Positions 1 to 7,764 of a stretch of 64,000 nt of DNA are shown piece after piece. The translations under genes and the position numbers were made by a program. The stretch lies in assembly GCF_012911605.1 (NCBI RefSeq), contig NZ_JAAMPT010000207.1, forward strand, positions 302,036-366,035. The letters are read 5' to 3'. Each line of letters starts with the position of its first letter. Position 1 is the first letter of the stretch. Origin of the DNA: Flavobacterium solisilvae (GTDB lineage: Bacteria; Bacteroidota; Bacteroidia; Flavobacteriales; Flavobacteriaceae). The notes beneath the pieces were generated by a model. It made no database searches. It saw nothing but the letters and a program-made list of their open reading frames with translations, and had not been told where the DNA came from.

Positions 1-60
1 AAAATTAAAGGTTTTCCTGTTGAAAAATTAAAAATAATTGCCTTATATTTGGAATTCTAA
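1..60 (+). CDS. 3' end of an unidentified gene (partial)
   Basis: Frame 1 is open from the window edge to a TAA at 58-60 and gives a 19-residue tail rich in Lys, Ile and Leu (ending ALYLEF). The next gene starts 30 bases later. The tail is too short to assign a family, and its reality as coding sequence is inferred only from the open frame and the close spacing to the next gene. Confidence 0.4.
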   Translation, partial: KIKGFPVEKLKIIALYLEF

Positions 61-90
61 AAAAATAGAACATAAAAGCGCATTATTTAT

Positions 91-1263
91 ATGAATTCAT
101 TATACTTTACCGAAGAGCACGAATTGTTCAGAGCAAGTTTACAAGACTTTTTGCAAAAAGAAGTTGTGCCTCACATTGAAAAATGGGAAAAAACAGGAAC
201 CATCGAGCGATTTATTTGGGAAAAATTTGGCGAAATGGGTTTTTTCGGAATTGCTTATCCAGAAGCTTACGGCGGATTAAATCTAGATTTATTTTACACT
301 GTCGTTTTTCTTGAAGAACTTCAAAAAGTAAAATCATCTGGTTTTGCTGCAGCAATGTGGGCGCATTCCTATTTAGCAATGACGCATCTAAATGCCGAAG
401 GCGACGAGCGAATTAAGCAAGAATATTTAACAGCAAGTATTTCAGGTAAAAAAATTGGAGCTTTGTGTATAACCGAACCTTTTGGCGGAAGCGACGTAGC
501 GGGAATGAAAACAACCGCAATAAAAAAAGGTGATAAATATGTAATCAACGGTTCAAAAACATTCATTACCAATGGAGTTTATGCCGATTATTATGTAGTA
601 GCAGCAAAAACAACTCCCGAACTTGGAAATAAAGGAATAAGTATCTTTTTAATGGATACCAATTTGAAAGGAATTACCGCAACTAAACTCGATAAATTAG
701 GTTGGCGCGCTTCAGATACTGCCGAAATTTCTTTTGACAATGTTGAAATTCCATTAGAAAATCTAATGGGTGAAGAAGGAAAAGGATTTCCATATATCAT
801 GCAACATTTTGCTTTAGAACGATTAATCATGGCGATAAATGCACATGCAAGAGCTGAATATGCCATCGATTATACAATAAACTATATGTCCGAGCGCGAA
901 GCATTTGGAACTACAATAAACAAATTTCAAGCACTAAGACATACAATGGTCGAACACGCCACCGATGTTGAACACTGTAAACTATTTAATTATGCAGCCG
1001 TTGCTCGATTAAACCAAGGCGAATATGTAGTTAAAGAAGCCACAATGGCAAAATTAAAATCTACAAAAGTTGCCGACGAAACCATTTATAGTTGCCTTCA
1101 AATGCTTGGAGGTTACGGTTATATGGAAGATTATCCACTAGCAAGATTATTAAGAGACAGTCGTCTTGGTCCAATTGGCGGCGGAACATCCGAAATCTTG
1201 AAAGAGATTTTATCCAAAATGATAATCGATAAACAAAATTATCAACCAGCAGTAAAAAAATAA
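91..1263 (+). CDS. Acyl-CoA dehydrogenase family protein
   Basis: Predicted FAD-dependent flavoprotein that oxidises acyl-CoA thioesters to the 2,3-enoyl-CoA, passing electrons to ETF; cytosolic. The 390 residues match the usual family length. An N-terminal helical domain (about 1-120) leads to the FAD/substrate signature CITEPFGGSD at 126-135. The C-terminal four-helix domain carries a GGYGYMEDYPLARLLRD segment and the GGTSEI motif near the end, which resembles glutaryl-CoA and short-chain dehydrogenases. The sequence does not fix substrate chain length. No Shine-Dalgarno is visible before the ATG, as is usual in this phylum. A hairpin terminator follows. Family assignment is firm; substrate is unknown. 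Confidence 0.93.
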   Translation: MNSLYFTEEHELFRASLQDFLQKEVVPHIEKWEKTGTIERFIWEKFGEMGFFGIAYPEAYGGLNLDLFYTVVFLEELQKVKSSGFAAAMWAHSYLAMTHLNAEGDERIKQEYLTASISGKKIGALCITEPFGGSDVAGMKTTAIKKGDKYVINGSKTFITNGVYADYYVVAAKTTPELGNKGISIFLMDTNLKGITATKLDKLGWRASDTAEISFDNVEIPLENLMGEEGKGFPYIMQHFALERLIMAINAHARAEYAIDYTINYMSEREAFGTTINKFQALRHTMVEHATDVEHCKLFNYAAVARLNQGEYVVKEATMAKLKSTKVADETIYSCLQMLGGYGYMEDYPLARLLRDSRLGPIGGGTSEILKEILSKMIIDKQNYQPAVKK

Positions 1264-1337
1264 ATTCGAGAAGATAATAAGAAGCTTATCCAGCTATTCA
1301 CTATTATCTTTTTTATAAAATTATGTTTTTCTAAACA

Positions 1338-1373
1338 CAAAAAAAAGGAGCTTCCGTTGGTCGCTCTTTTTTT
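1338..1373 (+). terminator. Intrinsic terminator after the acyl-CoA dehydrogenase
   Basis: An A-run followed by GGAGC pairs with GCTCT followed by a T-run, giving a short G/C stem extended by A-T pairs and ending in seven T residues. It lies about 75 bases past the stop codon and separates this gene from rpsU. Confidence 0.7.
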
Positions 1374-1445
1374 GTGAGAAAAACTATAATTTCATTAAAA
1401 AAGGATAACCGTTTCTATCTGGGCTAAAATATTTGTAAAAAATAG

Positions 1446-1475
1446 TTTCAAAACTAAAAAATAATAGTACTTTTG
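1446..1475 (+). promoter_or_regulatory. rpsU promoter (Bacteroidetes sigma-70 type)
   Basis: TTTC at 1446-1449 is followed after 18 bases by TACTTTTG at 1468-1475, which fits the TAnnTTTG -7 consensus. The expected transcription start lies about 25 bases before the rpsU ATG and leaves room for the Shine-Dalgarno. Confidence 0.7.
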
Positions 1476-1488
1476 CAGCCTAAATGAG

Positions 1489-1496
1489 AGGAGGTG
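1489..1496 (+). promoter_or_regulatory. Strong Shine-Dalgarno of rpsU
   Basis: AGGAGGTG lies 8 bases before the ATG at 1505 and is an extended complement to the 16S rRNA 3' tail. It stands out because no comparable site precedes the other starts examined here. It also decides the rpsU start: an upstream in-frame ATG at 1484 would put this site inside the coding region. Confidence 0.85.
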
Positions 1497-1504
1497 TCCA
1501 AATT

Positions 1505-1699
1505 ATGTTGATTATACCAATTAAAGACGGAGAAAACATTGATAGAGCATTAAAGCGCTACAAGAGAAAATTCGATAAAACCGGAACTGTAAGACAACTT
1601 AGAGCGCGTCAAGCGTTTACTAAGCCATCAGTTGTTAGAAGAGCGCAAATTCAAAAAGCTCAATACATCCAAGGATTAAAGGATAGCTTAGAAAGCTAG
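1505..1699 (+). CDS. rpsU: 30S ribosomal protein bS21
   Basis: Small-subunit ribosomal protein that binds near the 3' end of 16S rRNA. The 64-residue product starts MLIIPIKDGENIDRAL, is very basic and has the typical bS21 length. The start at 1505 is chosen because it follows a perfect Shine-Dalgarno. From established work on Flavobacterium ribosomes, bS21 together with bS18 and bS6 hides the anti-Shine-Dalgarno tail. A conserved Tyr near position 54 contributes to this, and Tyr54 is present here. A strong Shine-Dalgarno on rpsU itself fits autoregulation: ribosomes lacking bS21 expose the tail and translate rpsU well. A promoter lies upstream and a terminator directly downstream. Confidence 0.96.
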   Translation: MLIIPIKDGENIDRALKRYKRKFDKTGTVRQLRARQAFTKPSVVRRAQIQKAQYIQGLKDSLES

Positions 1700-1724
1700 T
1701 AGGTAGTTTTCTAAAAAATAATAT

Positions 1725-1772
1725 AACCATCAGGTCAAAAGTTTTTATAACTTTGGGACTGATGGTTTTTTT
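1725..1772 (+). terminator. rpsU terminator abutting the next start codon
   Basis: AACCATCAG at 1725-1733 pairs perfectly with CTGATGGTT at 1759-1767, followed by a T-run to 1772. The ATG of the recombinase gene begins at 1773, so nothing separates terminator and start codon. The loop contains a promoter -7 box. Confidence 0.85.
1748..1755 (+). promoter_or_regulatory. -7 box inside the terminator loop (recombinase promoter)
   Basis: TAACTTTG matches TAnnTTTG exactly. A transcript from it would start around 1758-1761, within or just at the descending terminator arm, and would have a leader of only 10-15 bases before the ATG at 1773. No good -33 element is visible, so strength is uncertain. 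Confidence 0.55.
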
Positions 1773-2669
1773 ATGGAAAAAATTAAAAAAAGCTTTACCG
1801 ATTATCTTTTTTTGGAAAAAAAATATTCCAAACACACCGTCAATGCTTATATAACCGATTTGAATTCGTTTCATGATTTCATCAAAGAAGAATTTGAACA
1901 AGAAAATTTAGTAGAAGTAAATTATTCTTTAATACGATCATGGATAATTCTATTATCAGAAAACAATGCTGAAAATGTAACTATTAATCGTAAAATTTCT
2001 TCATTAAAAGCATTTTATAAGTTTCTTTTAAAAACAAAACAAATAGAAGTTAGTCCTTTATTAAAACATAAAGCACTAAAAACGCCTAAAAAAATTCAAA
2101 TTCCATTTTCTGAAAAAGAATTGGATTTAGCTATAAATCAAATAAAATATCCTGAAGGATTTGATGGAATTAGAGACAAATTAATTATCGATTTGTTTTA
2201 CACAACAGGAATTAGGCGAGCTGAATTAATAAATTTAAAAGTCTCTAGTGTTGATATTCAAAACGCTACCATAAAAGTCTTAGGAAAAAGAAATAAAGAG
2301 AGAATAATTCCGTTGTTGTCAGTTATAGTTGAAGAGATTAAAGGTTATCTTGAACAGAGAAACGCATTAGAAACAATTATAGATACAGAAAATCTTTTTT
2401 TAATGTTAAAAGGAGTTAAATTGAATGAAACATTTGTGTATCGAATAATAAATGATTACTTTAGTACTGTTTCAGAGAAAGTAAAAAAAAGTCCGCATAT
2501 ATTAAGACATACATTTGCGACACATTTGCTTAACAATGGAGCAGATATAAATTCAGTAAAAGAATTATTGGGACATTCAAGTTTGGCATCGACACAAGTT
2601 TATACACACAATAGTTTAGCAGAGTTAAAAAAAGTGTATAAAAATGCTCATCCTAGAAATAACAAGTAA
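1773..2669 (+). CDS. xerC: Tyrosine recombinase, XerC/XerD type
   Basis: Site-specific recombinase expected to resolve chromosome dimers at dif together with a second Xer protein. The 298 residues are the normal Xer length. An N-terminal SAM-like core-binding domain (about 1-90) precedes the catalytic domain. All catalytic residues are visible: Arg148 in TTGIRRAEL, Lys172 in GKRNKER, His242 and Arg245 in HILRH, His268 in LGHSS and the nucleophile Tyr277 in STQVYTH. It lies between rpsU and hpf, and this fixed position argues for a housekeeping Xer rather than a phage integrase. Whether it is the XerC or XerD partner cannot be settled from the sequence. Confidence 0.9.
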   Translation: MEKIKKSFTDYLFLEKKYSKHTVNAYITDLNSFHDFIKEEFEQENLVEVNYSLIRSWIILLSENNAENVTINRKISSLKAFYKFLLKTKQIEVSPLLKHKALKTPKKIQIPFSEKELDLAINQIKYPEGFDGIRDKLIIDLFYTTGIRRAELINLKVSSVDIQNATIKVLGKRNKERIIPLLSVIVEEIKGYLEQRNALETIIDTENLFLMLKGVKLNETFVYRIINDYFSTVSEKVKKSPHILRHTFATHLLNNGADINSVKELLGHSSLASTQVYTHNSLAELKKVYKNAHPRNNK

Positions 2670-2701
2670 TTCTAAAATGTTTAATCAATAAAAATAATAT
2701 T

Positions 2702-3004
2702 ATGAAGGTAAATGTTCATGCAGTAAATTTTAATGTTGATAGAAAATTAGTAGATTTTATTAACGAAAGATTAGTAAAACTTGAAAAATATTATGATAAA
2801 GTTGTCTCGTCTGACGTTTTTTTGAAAGTAGAAAAAACTAGTGAGAAGGAAAATAAGGTTGTAGAGGTAAAAATTCACGTTCCTGGAGATGATTTTATGG
2901 TAAAAAAACAATGTAAAACTTTTGAAGAAGGAGTTGAATTAGCTTCTGAATCCTTAGAAAGATTGTTGGTAAAAAGAAAAGAAAAAGTAAGAGCACACAT
3001 ATAA
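2702..3004 (+). CDS. hpf: Ribosome hibernation promoting factor, short form
   Basis: HPF/RaiA (YfiA) family protein that binds the decoding region of idle 30S subunits and protects or dimerises ribosomes in stationary phase. The 100 residues cover only the N-terminal beta-alpha-beta-beta-beta-alpha domain (MKVNVHAVNFNVDRKLVDFI at the start, a basic RLLVKRKEKVR tail), so it is the short form without the dimerisation domain. It starts 32 bases after the recombinase stop and is probably co-transcribed with it. Confidence 0.92.
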   Translation: MKVNVHAVNFNVDRKLVDFINERLVKLEKYYDKVVSSDVFLKVEKTSEKENKVVEVKIHVPGDDFMVKKQCKTFEEGVELASESLERLLVKRKEKVRAHI

Positions 3005-3027
3005 GTAAAAAATTTTTCAAAAAATGT

Positions 3028-3057
3028 TTTGATTAATTGATAAAATCCATACATTTG
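3028..3057 (+). promoter_or_regulatory. Promoter of the tRNA-tuf cluster
   Basis: TTTG at 3028-3031 and TACATTTG at 3050-3057 with an 18-base spacer form a near-ideal Bacteroidetes promoter. Transcription should start near 3060, at the left arm of the hairpin at 3059-3080, and read into the tRNA genes. Confidence 0.75.
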
Positions 3058-3058
3058 C

Positions 3059-3086
3059 AGTCCGTTAGAAATAGCGGACTTTTTTT
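3059..3086 (+). terminator. Hairpin with T-run at the transcription start
   Basis: AGTCCGTTA at 3059-3067 pairs with TAGCGGACT at 3072-3080 (one G-T pair) across a GAAA tetraloop and is followed by seven T residues. It is placed to end the hpf transcript. Because the promoter's -7 box ends at 3057, it also sits at the very 5' end of the tRNA-tuf transcript. Confidence 0.75.
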
Positions 3087-3095
3087 ATTGAGTTT

Positions 3096-3169
3096 GCCGG
3101 TGTAGCTCAGCTGGCTAGAGCAGCTGATTTGTAATCAGCAGGTCGTGGGTTCGAGTCCCTCTATCGGCT
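3096..3169 (+). tRNA. tRNA-Thr (anticodon TGT)
   Basis: 74-nt cloverleaf. Acceptor GCCGGTG pairs with TATCGGC at 3162-3168 using wobble pairs. The anticodon stem CTGAT/ATCAG encloses loop TTTGTAA, and the T-loop TTCGAGT is present. CCA is not encoded. First gene of the tRNA-tuf cluster. Confidence 0.96.
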
Positions 3170-3208
3170 CAGTTCTTTTTAGTATTGGAAAAAAAATAAA
3201 AATGGTTC

Positions 3209-3290
3209 GGGGAGATACTCAAGCGGCCAACGAGGGCGGACTGTAAATCCGCTGATTACATCTTCGCAGGTTCGAATCCTGCTCTCCCCA
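3209..3290 (+). tRNA. tRNA-Tyr (anticodon GTA)
   Basis: 82-nt tRNA with acceptor GGGGAGA pairing with TCTCCCC, anticodon loop CTGTAAA on stem GCGGA/TCCGC, and the long variable arm typical of class II tRNA-Tyr. CCA is not encoded. Confidence 0.96.
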
Positions 3291-3302
3291 CAATGAAAAT
3301 TG

Positions 3303-3351
3303 GAATTTAGAAAATGAATTTAAAATTTCTGAAGTCTAACTTCTGAACTCA
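3303..3351 (+). repeat. Degenerate 7-bp tandem array between tRNA genes
   Basis: Seven consecutive 7-bp units (GAATTTA, GAAAATG, AATTTAA, AATTTCT, GAAGTCT, AACTTCT, GAACTCA) fill the gap between tRNA-Tyr and tRNA-Thr. The unit consensus is close to RAANNYT, which also occurs in the arrays at 16531, 31841, 45695 and 50364. Confidence 0.6.
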
Positions 3352-3356
3352 CAAAA

Positions 3357-3428
3357 GCCGGTGTAGCTCAGGGGTAGAGTGCTTCCTTGGTAAGGAAGAG
3401 GTCACGGGTTCAATTCCCGTCATTGGCT
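3357..3428 (+). tRNA. tRNA-Thr (anticodon GGT)
   Basis: 72-nt cloverleaf with acceptor GCCGGTG/CATTGGC, anticodon stem CTTCC/GGAAG enclosing TTGGTAA, and T-loop TTCAATT. CCA is not encoded. Together with the TGT isoacceptor upstream it reads the A-, G-, C- and U-ending threonine codons. Confidence 0.96.
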
Positions 3429-3482
3429 CAAAATTGTAAAATTTGAACACTAATAAATAACTAAGATTAAAAATTAATTAAA

Positions 3483-4670
3483 ATGGCAAAAGAAAATTTT
3501 AGTCGTACCAAGCCACACCTTAACATTGGTACGATTGGTCACGTTGACCACGGAAAAACTACATTAACTGCAGCTATTACTAAAGTATTATCTGACGCAG
3601 GATATTGTCAAGCGAAATCATTTGATCAAATTGATAACGCTCCAGAAGAAAAAGAAAGAGGTATTACTATTAATACTTCACACGTTGAGTATGAAACTGC
3701 TAACCGTCACTATGCGCACGTTGACTGTCCAGGTCACGCGGATTACGTTAAGAACATGGTTACTGGTGCTGCTCAAATGGACGGTGCTATCCTTGTAGTT
3801 GCTGCAACTGATGGTCCAATGCCACAAACACGTGAGCACATCCTTTTAGGTCGCCAGGTAGGTATTCCTAGAATTGTTGTATTTATGAACAAAGTAGATA
3901 TGGTTGATGATGCTGAGCTTTTAGAGTTAGTTGAAATGGAAATCAGAGACTTATTGTCTTTCTACGAATATGATGGAGATAATGGTCCTGTTGTTCAAGG
4001 TTCTGCTTTAGGTGGATTGAATAACGATCCAAACTGGGTTCCAAAAATCATCGAATTAATGGAAGCAGTTGATAACTGGATTGAAGAGCCAGTTCGTGAC
4101 GTTGCTAAACCATTCTTGATGCCAGTTGAAGATGTATTTACAATTACAGGTCGTGGAACTGTTGCTACAGGTCGTATCGAAACTGGAGTTGCTAATACTG
4201 GAGATCCTGTTGAAATCATCGGTATGGGTGCTGAAAAATTAACTTCTACAATTACTGGAGTTGAGATGTTTCGTAAAATCCTTGATAGAGGTGAAGCTGG
4301 AGATAACGTAGGTTTATTGTTGAGAGGTATTGATAAAGCTGATATCAAAAGAGGTATGGTTATTATTAAGCCAGGTTCAGTAAAACCACACAAAAAGTTT
4401 AAAGCTGAGGTATATATCTTGAAAAAAGAAGAAGGTGGACGTCATACTCCATTCCACAATAACTACCGTCCACAGTTCTACGTACGTACAACTGACGTAA
4501 CAGGAGTTATTTCTTTGCCGGCAGGTGTAGAGATGGTAATGCCGGGTGATAACTTAACTATTGATGTTGAATTGTTAAGCCCAATTGCAATGAACGTAGG
4601 TTTACGTTTCGCTATCCGTGAAGGAGGTAGAACAGTTGGTGCTGGTCAGGTAACTGAAATTGTAGAGTAA
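3483..4670 (+). CDS. tuf: Elongation factor Tu
   Basis: GTPase that delivers aminoacyl-tRNA to the ribosomal A site. The 395 residues are full length. The G1 motif GHVDHGKT is at 19-26, DCPGH at 81-85 and NKVD at 136-139, followed by domains II and III. It lies 54 bases after tRNA-Thr and before tRNA-Trp and secE, the usual bacterial order. It is probably transcribed with the tRNAs and closed by the hairpin at 4687. Codon use is strongly biased, as expected for a highly expressed gene. The start has no Shine-Dalgarno, only an A/T-rich leader. Confidence 0.98.
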   Translation: MAKENFSRTKPHLNIGTIGHVDHGKTTLTAAITKVLSDAGYCQAKSFDQIDNAPEEKERGITINTSHVEYETANRHYAHVDCPGHADYVKNMVTGAAQMDGAILVVAATDGPMPQTREHILLGRQVGIPRIVVFMNKVDMVDDAELLELVEMEIRDLLSFYEYDGDNGPVVQGSALGGLNNDPNWVPKIIELMEAVDNWIEEPVRDVAKPFLMPVEDVFTITGRGTVATGRIETGVANTGDPVEIIGMGAEKLTSTITGVEMFRKILDRGEAGDNVGLLLRGIDKADIKRGMVIIKPGSVKPHKKFKAEVYILKKEEGGRHTPFHNNYRPQFYVRTTDVTGVISLPAGVEMVMPGDNLTIDVELLSPIAMNVGLRFAIREGGRTVGAGQVTEIVE

Positions 4671-4686
4671 TCTATATAAATTATAT

Positions 4687-4724
4687 AACCAGTAGATAAT
4701 CGTTTGGTTGTCTACTGGTTTTTT
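4687..4724 (+). terminator. Terminator between tuf and tRNA-Trp
   Basis: AACCAGTAGA at 4687-4696 pairs perfectly with TCTACTGGTT at 4711-4720, followed by six T residues. It is probably partial, because no clear promoter is visible between it and tRNA-Trp. Confidence 0.8.
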
Positions 4725-4735
4725 AAAAAATAAAT

Positions 4736-4806
4736 ACGGGCGTAGTTCAAGGGTAGAATAGCGGTCTCCAAAACCGTTGATGGGGGTTCGAATCCCTCCG
4801 CCCGTG
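4736..4806 (+). tRNA. tRNA-Trp (anticodon CCA)
   Basis: 71-nt cloverleaf. Acceptor ACGGGCG pairs perfectly with CGCCCGT, anticodon loop CTCCAAA, T-loop TTCGAAT, discriminator G. It sits 15 bases before secE, the conserved tRNA-Trp-secE-nusG order of many bacteria. Confidence 0.97.
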
Positions 4807-4821
4807 CAAATCTTAAAGACG

Positions 4822-5019
4822 ATGACAAAAGTTGTTAATTATATATCAGAAGCATTTGAAGAACTTAAATCAAATGTGACATGGCCGGAATGGTCAGAAG
4901 TGCAGCGTTACACTATTATAGTAGCTGTTTTTTCTATTGTATTGGCTCTAGTTACATGGGGTGTTGATGAGTTTTTTGCAAAAGCTTTAGAGGGTTTTTT
5001 CAATTGGTTGAAACCTTAA
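4822..5019 (+). CDS. secE: Preprotein translocase subunit SecE
   Basis: Small essential subunit that clamps SecY in the SecYEG channel of the inner membrane. The start at 4822 (MTKVVNYISEAFEELK) gives 65 residues; a longer frame from 4777 would overlap tRNA-Trp and is rejected. It shows the amphipathic helix with the conserved E-x-x-K-V-x-W-P motif (ELKSNVTWPEW) followed by one membrane helix (about 31-50). nusG follows 13 bases later. Confidence 0.95.
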   Translation: MTKVVNYISEAFEELKSNVTWPEWSEVQRYTIIVAVFSIVLALVTWGVDEFFAKALEGFFNWLKP

Positions 5020-5032
5020 ATTAATATAAAGA

Positions 5033-5584
5033 ATGGCTGATATTAATACAAAAAAGTGGTATGTAGTTAGGGCAGTAAGCGGTCAAGAGAATAAGGTTAA
5101 ATCTTATATCGAGACTGAAATTGCAAGATTGGGTATGGCTGATTACATTTCACAAGTTCTTGTTCCTACTGAAAAAGTTGTTCAAGTTAGAGATGGTAAG
5201 AAAATTTCAAAAGATAAGGTTTACTTTCCTGGATATGTTATGATTGAGGCTAATCTTATGGGGGAAATACCACACATCATAAAATCGATAACTGGTGTTA
5301 TTGGTTTTTTAGGTGAGGTTAAAGGAGGTGATCCTGTTCCTTTAAGATTGTCTGAAGTAAATAGAATGCTAGGGAAAGTTGATGAGTTGGCTGTTAATAC
5401 GGATACTCAAAATATTCCTTATGTTGTTGGAGAAACAGTAAAAGTTATTGATGGTCCTTTTAATGGTTTCAATGGAACTATTGAGAAAATCAATGAAGAA
5501 AAGCGTAAACTTGAGGTAATGGTGAAAATTTTCGGTAGAAAAACACCACTTGAATTAAGTTTTATGCAAGTTGAAAAAGTATAA
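5033..5584 (+). CDS. nusG: Transcription termination/antitermination protein NusG
   Basis: Binds the RNA polymerase clamp, modulates pausing and Rho termination and couples to the ribosome. The 183 residues have an NGN domain beginning with KKWYVVRAVSGQENKV and including the PGYV segment, then a C-terminal KOW domain (VIDGPFNGFNGTIEKIN). Normal length. Operon position between secE and rplK. Confidence 0.97.
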   Translation: MADINTKKWYVVRAVSGQENKVKSYIETEIARLGMADYISQVLVPTEKVVQVRDGKKISKDKVYFPGYVMIEANLMGEIPHIIKSITGVIGFLGEVKGGDPVPLRLSEVNRMLGKVDELAVNTDTQNIPYVVGETVKVIDGPFNGFNGTIEKINEEKRKLEVMVKIFGRKTPLELSFMQVEKV

Positions 5585-5651
5585 TTTTTTGTTACATATA
5601 TAATAAACCGCATCAATCGCTTCCAATTGAGAGATGTAAAATTTTTAAGAA

Positions 5652-6092
5652 ATGGCTAAAGAAATTAGTAAAGTAGTTAAACTACAAGTTAAGGGAGGTG
5701 CTGCGAACCCGTCGCCACCGGTTGGACCTGCTTTGGGAGCTGCTGGGGTTAATATCATGGAGTTCTGTAAGCAATTTAATGCTAGAACACAAGATCAACC
5801 TGGCAAAGTGTTACCAGTACAAATTACTGTGTACAAAGACAAATCATTCGATTTTGTTGTAAAAACTCCACCTGCTGCAGTTCAGTTATTGGACGCTGCT
5901 AAATTAAAATCTGGTTCTGGCGAGCCAAACCGTCGTAAAGTGGGAAGTATCACTTGGGACCAAATTAAAGCAATCGCTGAAGACAAGATGACTGATTTAA
6001 ATGCTTTCACAATTGAATCTGCTATGAGCATGATTGCTGGAACAGCTAGATCTATGGGTATAACTGTAACTGGAGATTCTCCTCTAAAATAA
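5652..6092 (+). CDS. rplK: 50S ribosomal protein uL11
   Basis: Builds the base of the L7/L12 stalk with 23S rRNA (GTPase-associated centre). The 146 residues have an N-terminal domain with the conserved Pro-rich [11 protein letters not shown] and a C-terminal rRNA-binding domain ending in the [10 protein letters not shown] signature. A 67-base gap after nusG could hold a leader signal, but no clear L1-binding site was recognised. rplA starts 8 bases after its stop. Confidence 0.97.
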   Translation: MAKEISKVVKLQVKGGAANPSPPVGPALGAAGVNIMEFCKQFNARTQDQPGKVLPVQITVYKDKSFDFVVKTPPAAVQLLDAAKLKSGSGEPNRRKVGSITWDQIKAIAEDKMTDLNAFTIESAMSMIAGTARSMGITVTGDSPLK

Positions 6093-6100
6093 GGTAAGAA

Positions 6101-6790
6101 ATGGCAAAATTGACTAAAAAACAAAAAGAGGCTGCTTCAAAAATTGAGAAAAACAAATTGTATTCATTAAAAGATGCTTCGTCTTTATTGAAAACAGTTG
6201 CTTCTGCAAAATTTGATGAGTCTGTAGATATTGCTGTTCGTCTAGGAGTTGATCCAAGAAAAGCAAATCAAATGGTAAGAGGTGTTGTAACTCTTCCTCA
6301 CGGAACTGGTAAAGATACTAAAGTATTAGCTTTAGTAACTCCAGATAAAGAAGCAGAAGCTAAAGCAGCTGGTGCTGATTTCGTAGGATTAGACGATTAT
6401 CTTCAAAAAATTAAAGACGGTTGGACTGATGTTGATGTAATCATCACTATGCCAGCTATCATGGGTAAATTAGGTCCATTAGGACGTGTATTAGGTCCAA
6501 GAGGTTTAATGCCAAACCCAAAAACAGGAACAGTTACTATGGAAATTGGTAAAGCTGTTGCTGAAGTAAAAGCGGGTAAAATTGACTTCAAAGTTGATAA
6601 AACAGGTATTGTTCATGCTGGTATCGGAAGAATTTCTTTCGAAGCTGACAAAATCGTTGATAACGCTCACGAAATTATTCAAACATTAATCAAAATGAAA
6701 CCAACTGCAGCTAAAGGTACTTATATCAAGTCTATCCACTTGTCTAGTACAATGAGTCCTGCTATCGCTTTAGATCCTAAAGCAGTATAA
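6101..6790 (+). CDS. rplA: 50S ribosomal protein uL1
   Basis: Forms the mobile L1 stalk at the ribosomal E site and often represses its own rplK-rplA mRNA. The 229 residues are full length. Signature segments include [13 protein letters not shown] and the [22 protein letters not shown] region around 125-145. Tight coupling with rplK. Confidence 0.97.
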   Translation: MAKLTKKQKEAASKIEKNKLYSLKDASSLLKTVASAKFDESVDIAVRLGVDPRKANQMVRGVVTLPHGTGKDTKVLALVTPDKEAEAKAAGADFVGLDDYLQKIKDGWTDVDVIITMPAIMGKLGPLGRVLGPRGLMPNPKTGTVTMEIGKAVAEVKAGKIDFKVDKTGIVHAGIGRISFEADKIVDNAHEIIQTLIKMKPTAAKGTYIKSIHLSSTMSPAIALDPKAV

Positions 6791-6813
6791 TTGGTAGTTA
6801 AACATATTTTATT

Positions 6814-7314
6814 ATGACTAGAGAAGAAAAATCAATCGCGATAGAAGATTTAACTGCAAAGTTGGCTGATGCAAACATTGTATATATTGCAGATACATCT
6901 GGATTAAATGCAGAAACTACTTCAAACTTAAGAAGAGCTTGTTTTAAAGCTGGAATTAAATTAGAAGTTGTGAAAAACACATTACTTGAAAAAGCAATGG
7001 AAGCTTCTGCTAATGATTATGGAGATTTACCATTAGTATTAAAAGGAAATTCATCAATTTTAATTGCTGAAGTAGCAAATGCTCCTGCAAAAATCATTAA
7101 AGATTTCCGTAAGAAATCTGATAAACCACTTTTAAAAGGTGCTTTCATTAATAACGAAATCTACATCGGAGATAACTTATTAGATAGCTTAGCATCTCTT
7201 AAATCTAAAGAAGAAGTTATCGGTGAAATCATCGGATTACTTCAATCTCCTGCTAAACGAGTACTTTCGGCTTTATTGAATAATGCTGAACAAAAAGGTG
7301 AAGCGGCTGAATAA
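6814..7314 (+). CDS. rplJ: 50S ribosomal protein uL10
   Basis: Connects L7/L12 dimers to the 23S rRNA stalk base. The 166 residues have an N-terminal RNA-binding domain (start MTREEKSIAIEDL) and a C-terminal helix rich in Leu and Ala for L7/L12 dimers (IIGLLQSPAKRVLSALLNNA). It starts 23 bases after rplA, so the long L10 leader hairpin known in Enterobacteria does not fit here. Confidence 0.96.
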   Translation: MTREEKSIAIEDLTAKLADANIVYIADTSGLNAETTSNLRRACFKAGIKLEVVKNTLLEKAMEASANDYGDLPLVLKGNSSILIAEVANAPAKIIKDFRKKSDKPLLKGAFINNEIYIGDNLLDSLASLKSKEEVIGEIIGLLQSPAKRVLSALLNNAEQKGEAAE

Positions 7315-7370
7315 TCGAGCAGACTAAAAAAACATATTTAATTAAAAGAACATTTTAAACGATAGAAAAA

Positions 7371-7742
7371 ATGGCAGATTTAAAACAATTCGCAGAACAA
7401 TTAGTTAACTTAACAGTTAAAGAAGTTAACGATTTAGCAACAATATTAAAAGACGAGTATGGTATCGAGCCAGCTGCTGCAGCTGTAGTAGTTGCTGCTG
7501 GTGGAGGTGATGCTGGTGCTGCTGAAGAGCAAACAGAATTTACAGTAGTATTGAAAGATGCTGGTGCTTCTAAATTAGCAGTAGTTAAAGCGGTTAAAGA
7601 ATTAACAGGTCTTGGCTTGAAAGAAGCAAAAGATATCGTTGATGGTGCACCTTCTAACATTAAAGAAGGAGTTTCTAAAGCAGAAGCTGAAGGTTTGAAA
7701 AAATCTTTAGAAGAAGCTGGAGCTGTTGTTGAGTTAAAATAA
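7371..7742 (+). CDS. rplL: 50S ribosomal protein bL12 (L7/L12)
   Basis: Multi-copy stalk protein that recruits translational GTPases. The 123 residues are made of an N-terminal dimerisation domain, an Ala-rich hinge (about 38-55, many Ala and Gly) and a C-terminal factor-binding domain with the conserved [20 protein letters not shown] segment. Very strong Ala and Lys codon bias. Followed by a strong hairpin and a long gap before rpoB. Confidence 0.97.
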   Translation: MADLKQFAEQLVNLTVKEVNDLATILKDEYGIEPAAAAVVVAAGGGDAGAAEEQTEFTVVLKDAGASKLAVVKAVKELTGLGLKEAKDIVDGAPSNIKEGVSKAEAEGLKKSLEEAGAVVELK

Positions 7743-7764
7743 TAACACACCGGTTTTAGAACTA

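Noticed and set aside
1773..2669. Tyrosine recombinase as an integrase of a mobile element
   Set aside because: Length, conserved place between rpsU and hpf and lack of attachment repeats point to a housekeeping Xer protein.
3096..3428. tRNA genes as an integration site for a genomic island
   Set aside because: No repeated tRNA 3' end, integrase or foreign gene block follows; the downstream genes are core tuf and RNA polymerase genes.
3995..4393. 132-residue minus-strand frame inside tuf
   Set aside because: Antisense shadow of the strongly codon-biased tuf gene; no independent signals.
7355..7750. 131-residue minus-strand frame across rplL
   Set aside because: Antisense shadow of rplL, created by Ala-rich, codon-biased sequence.
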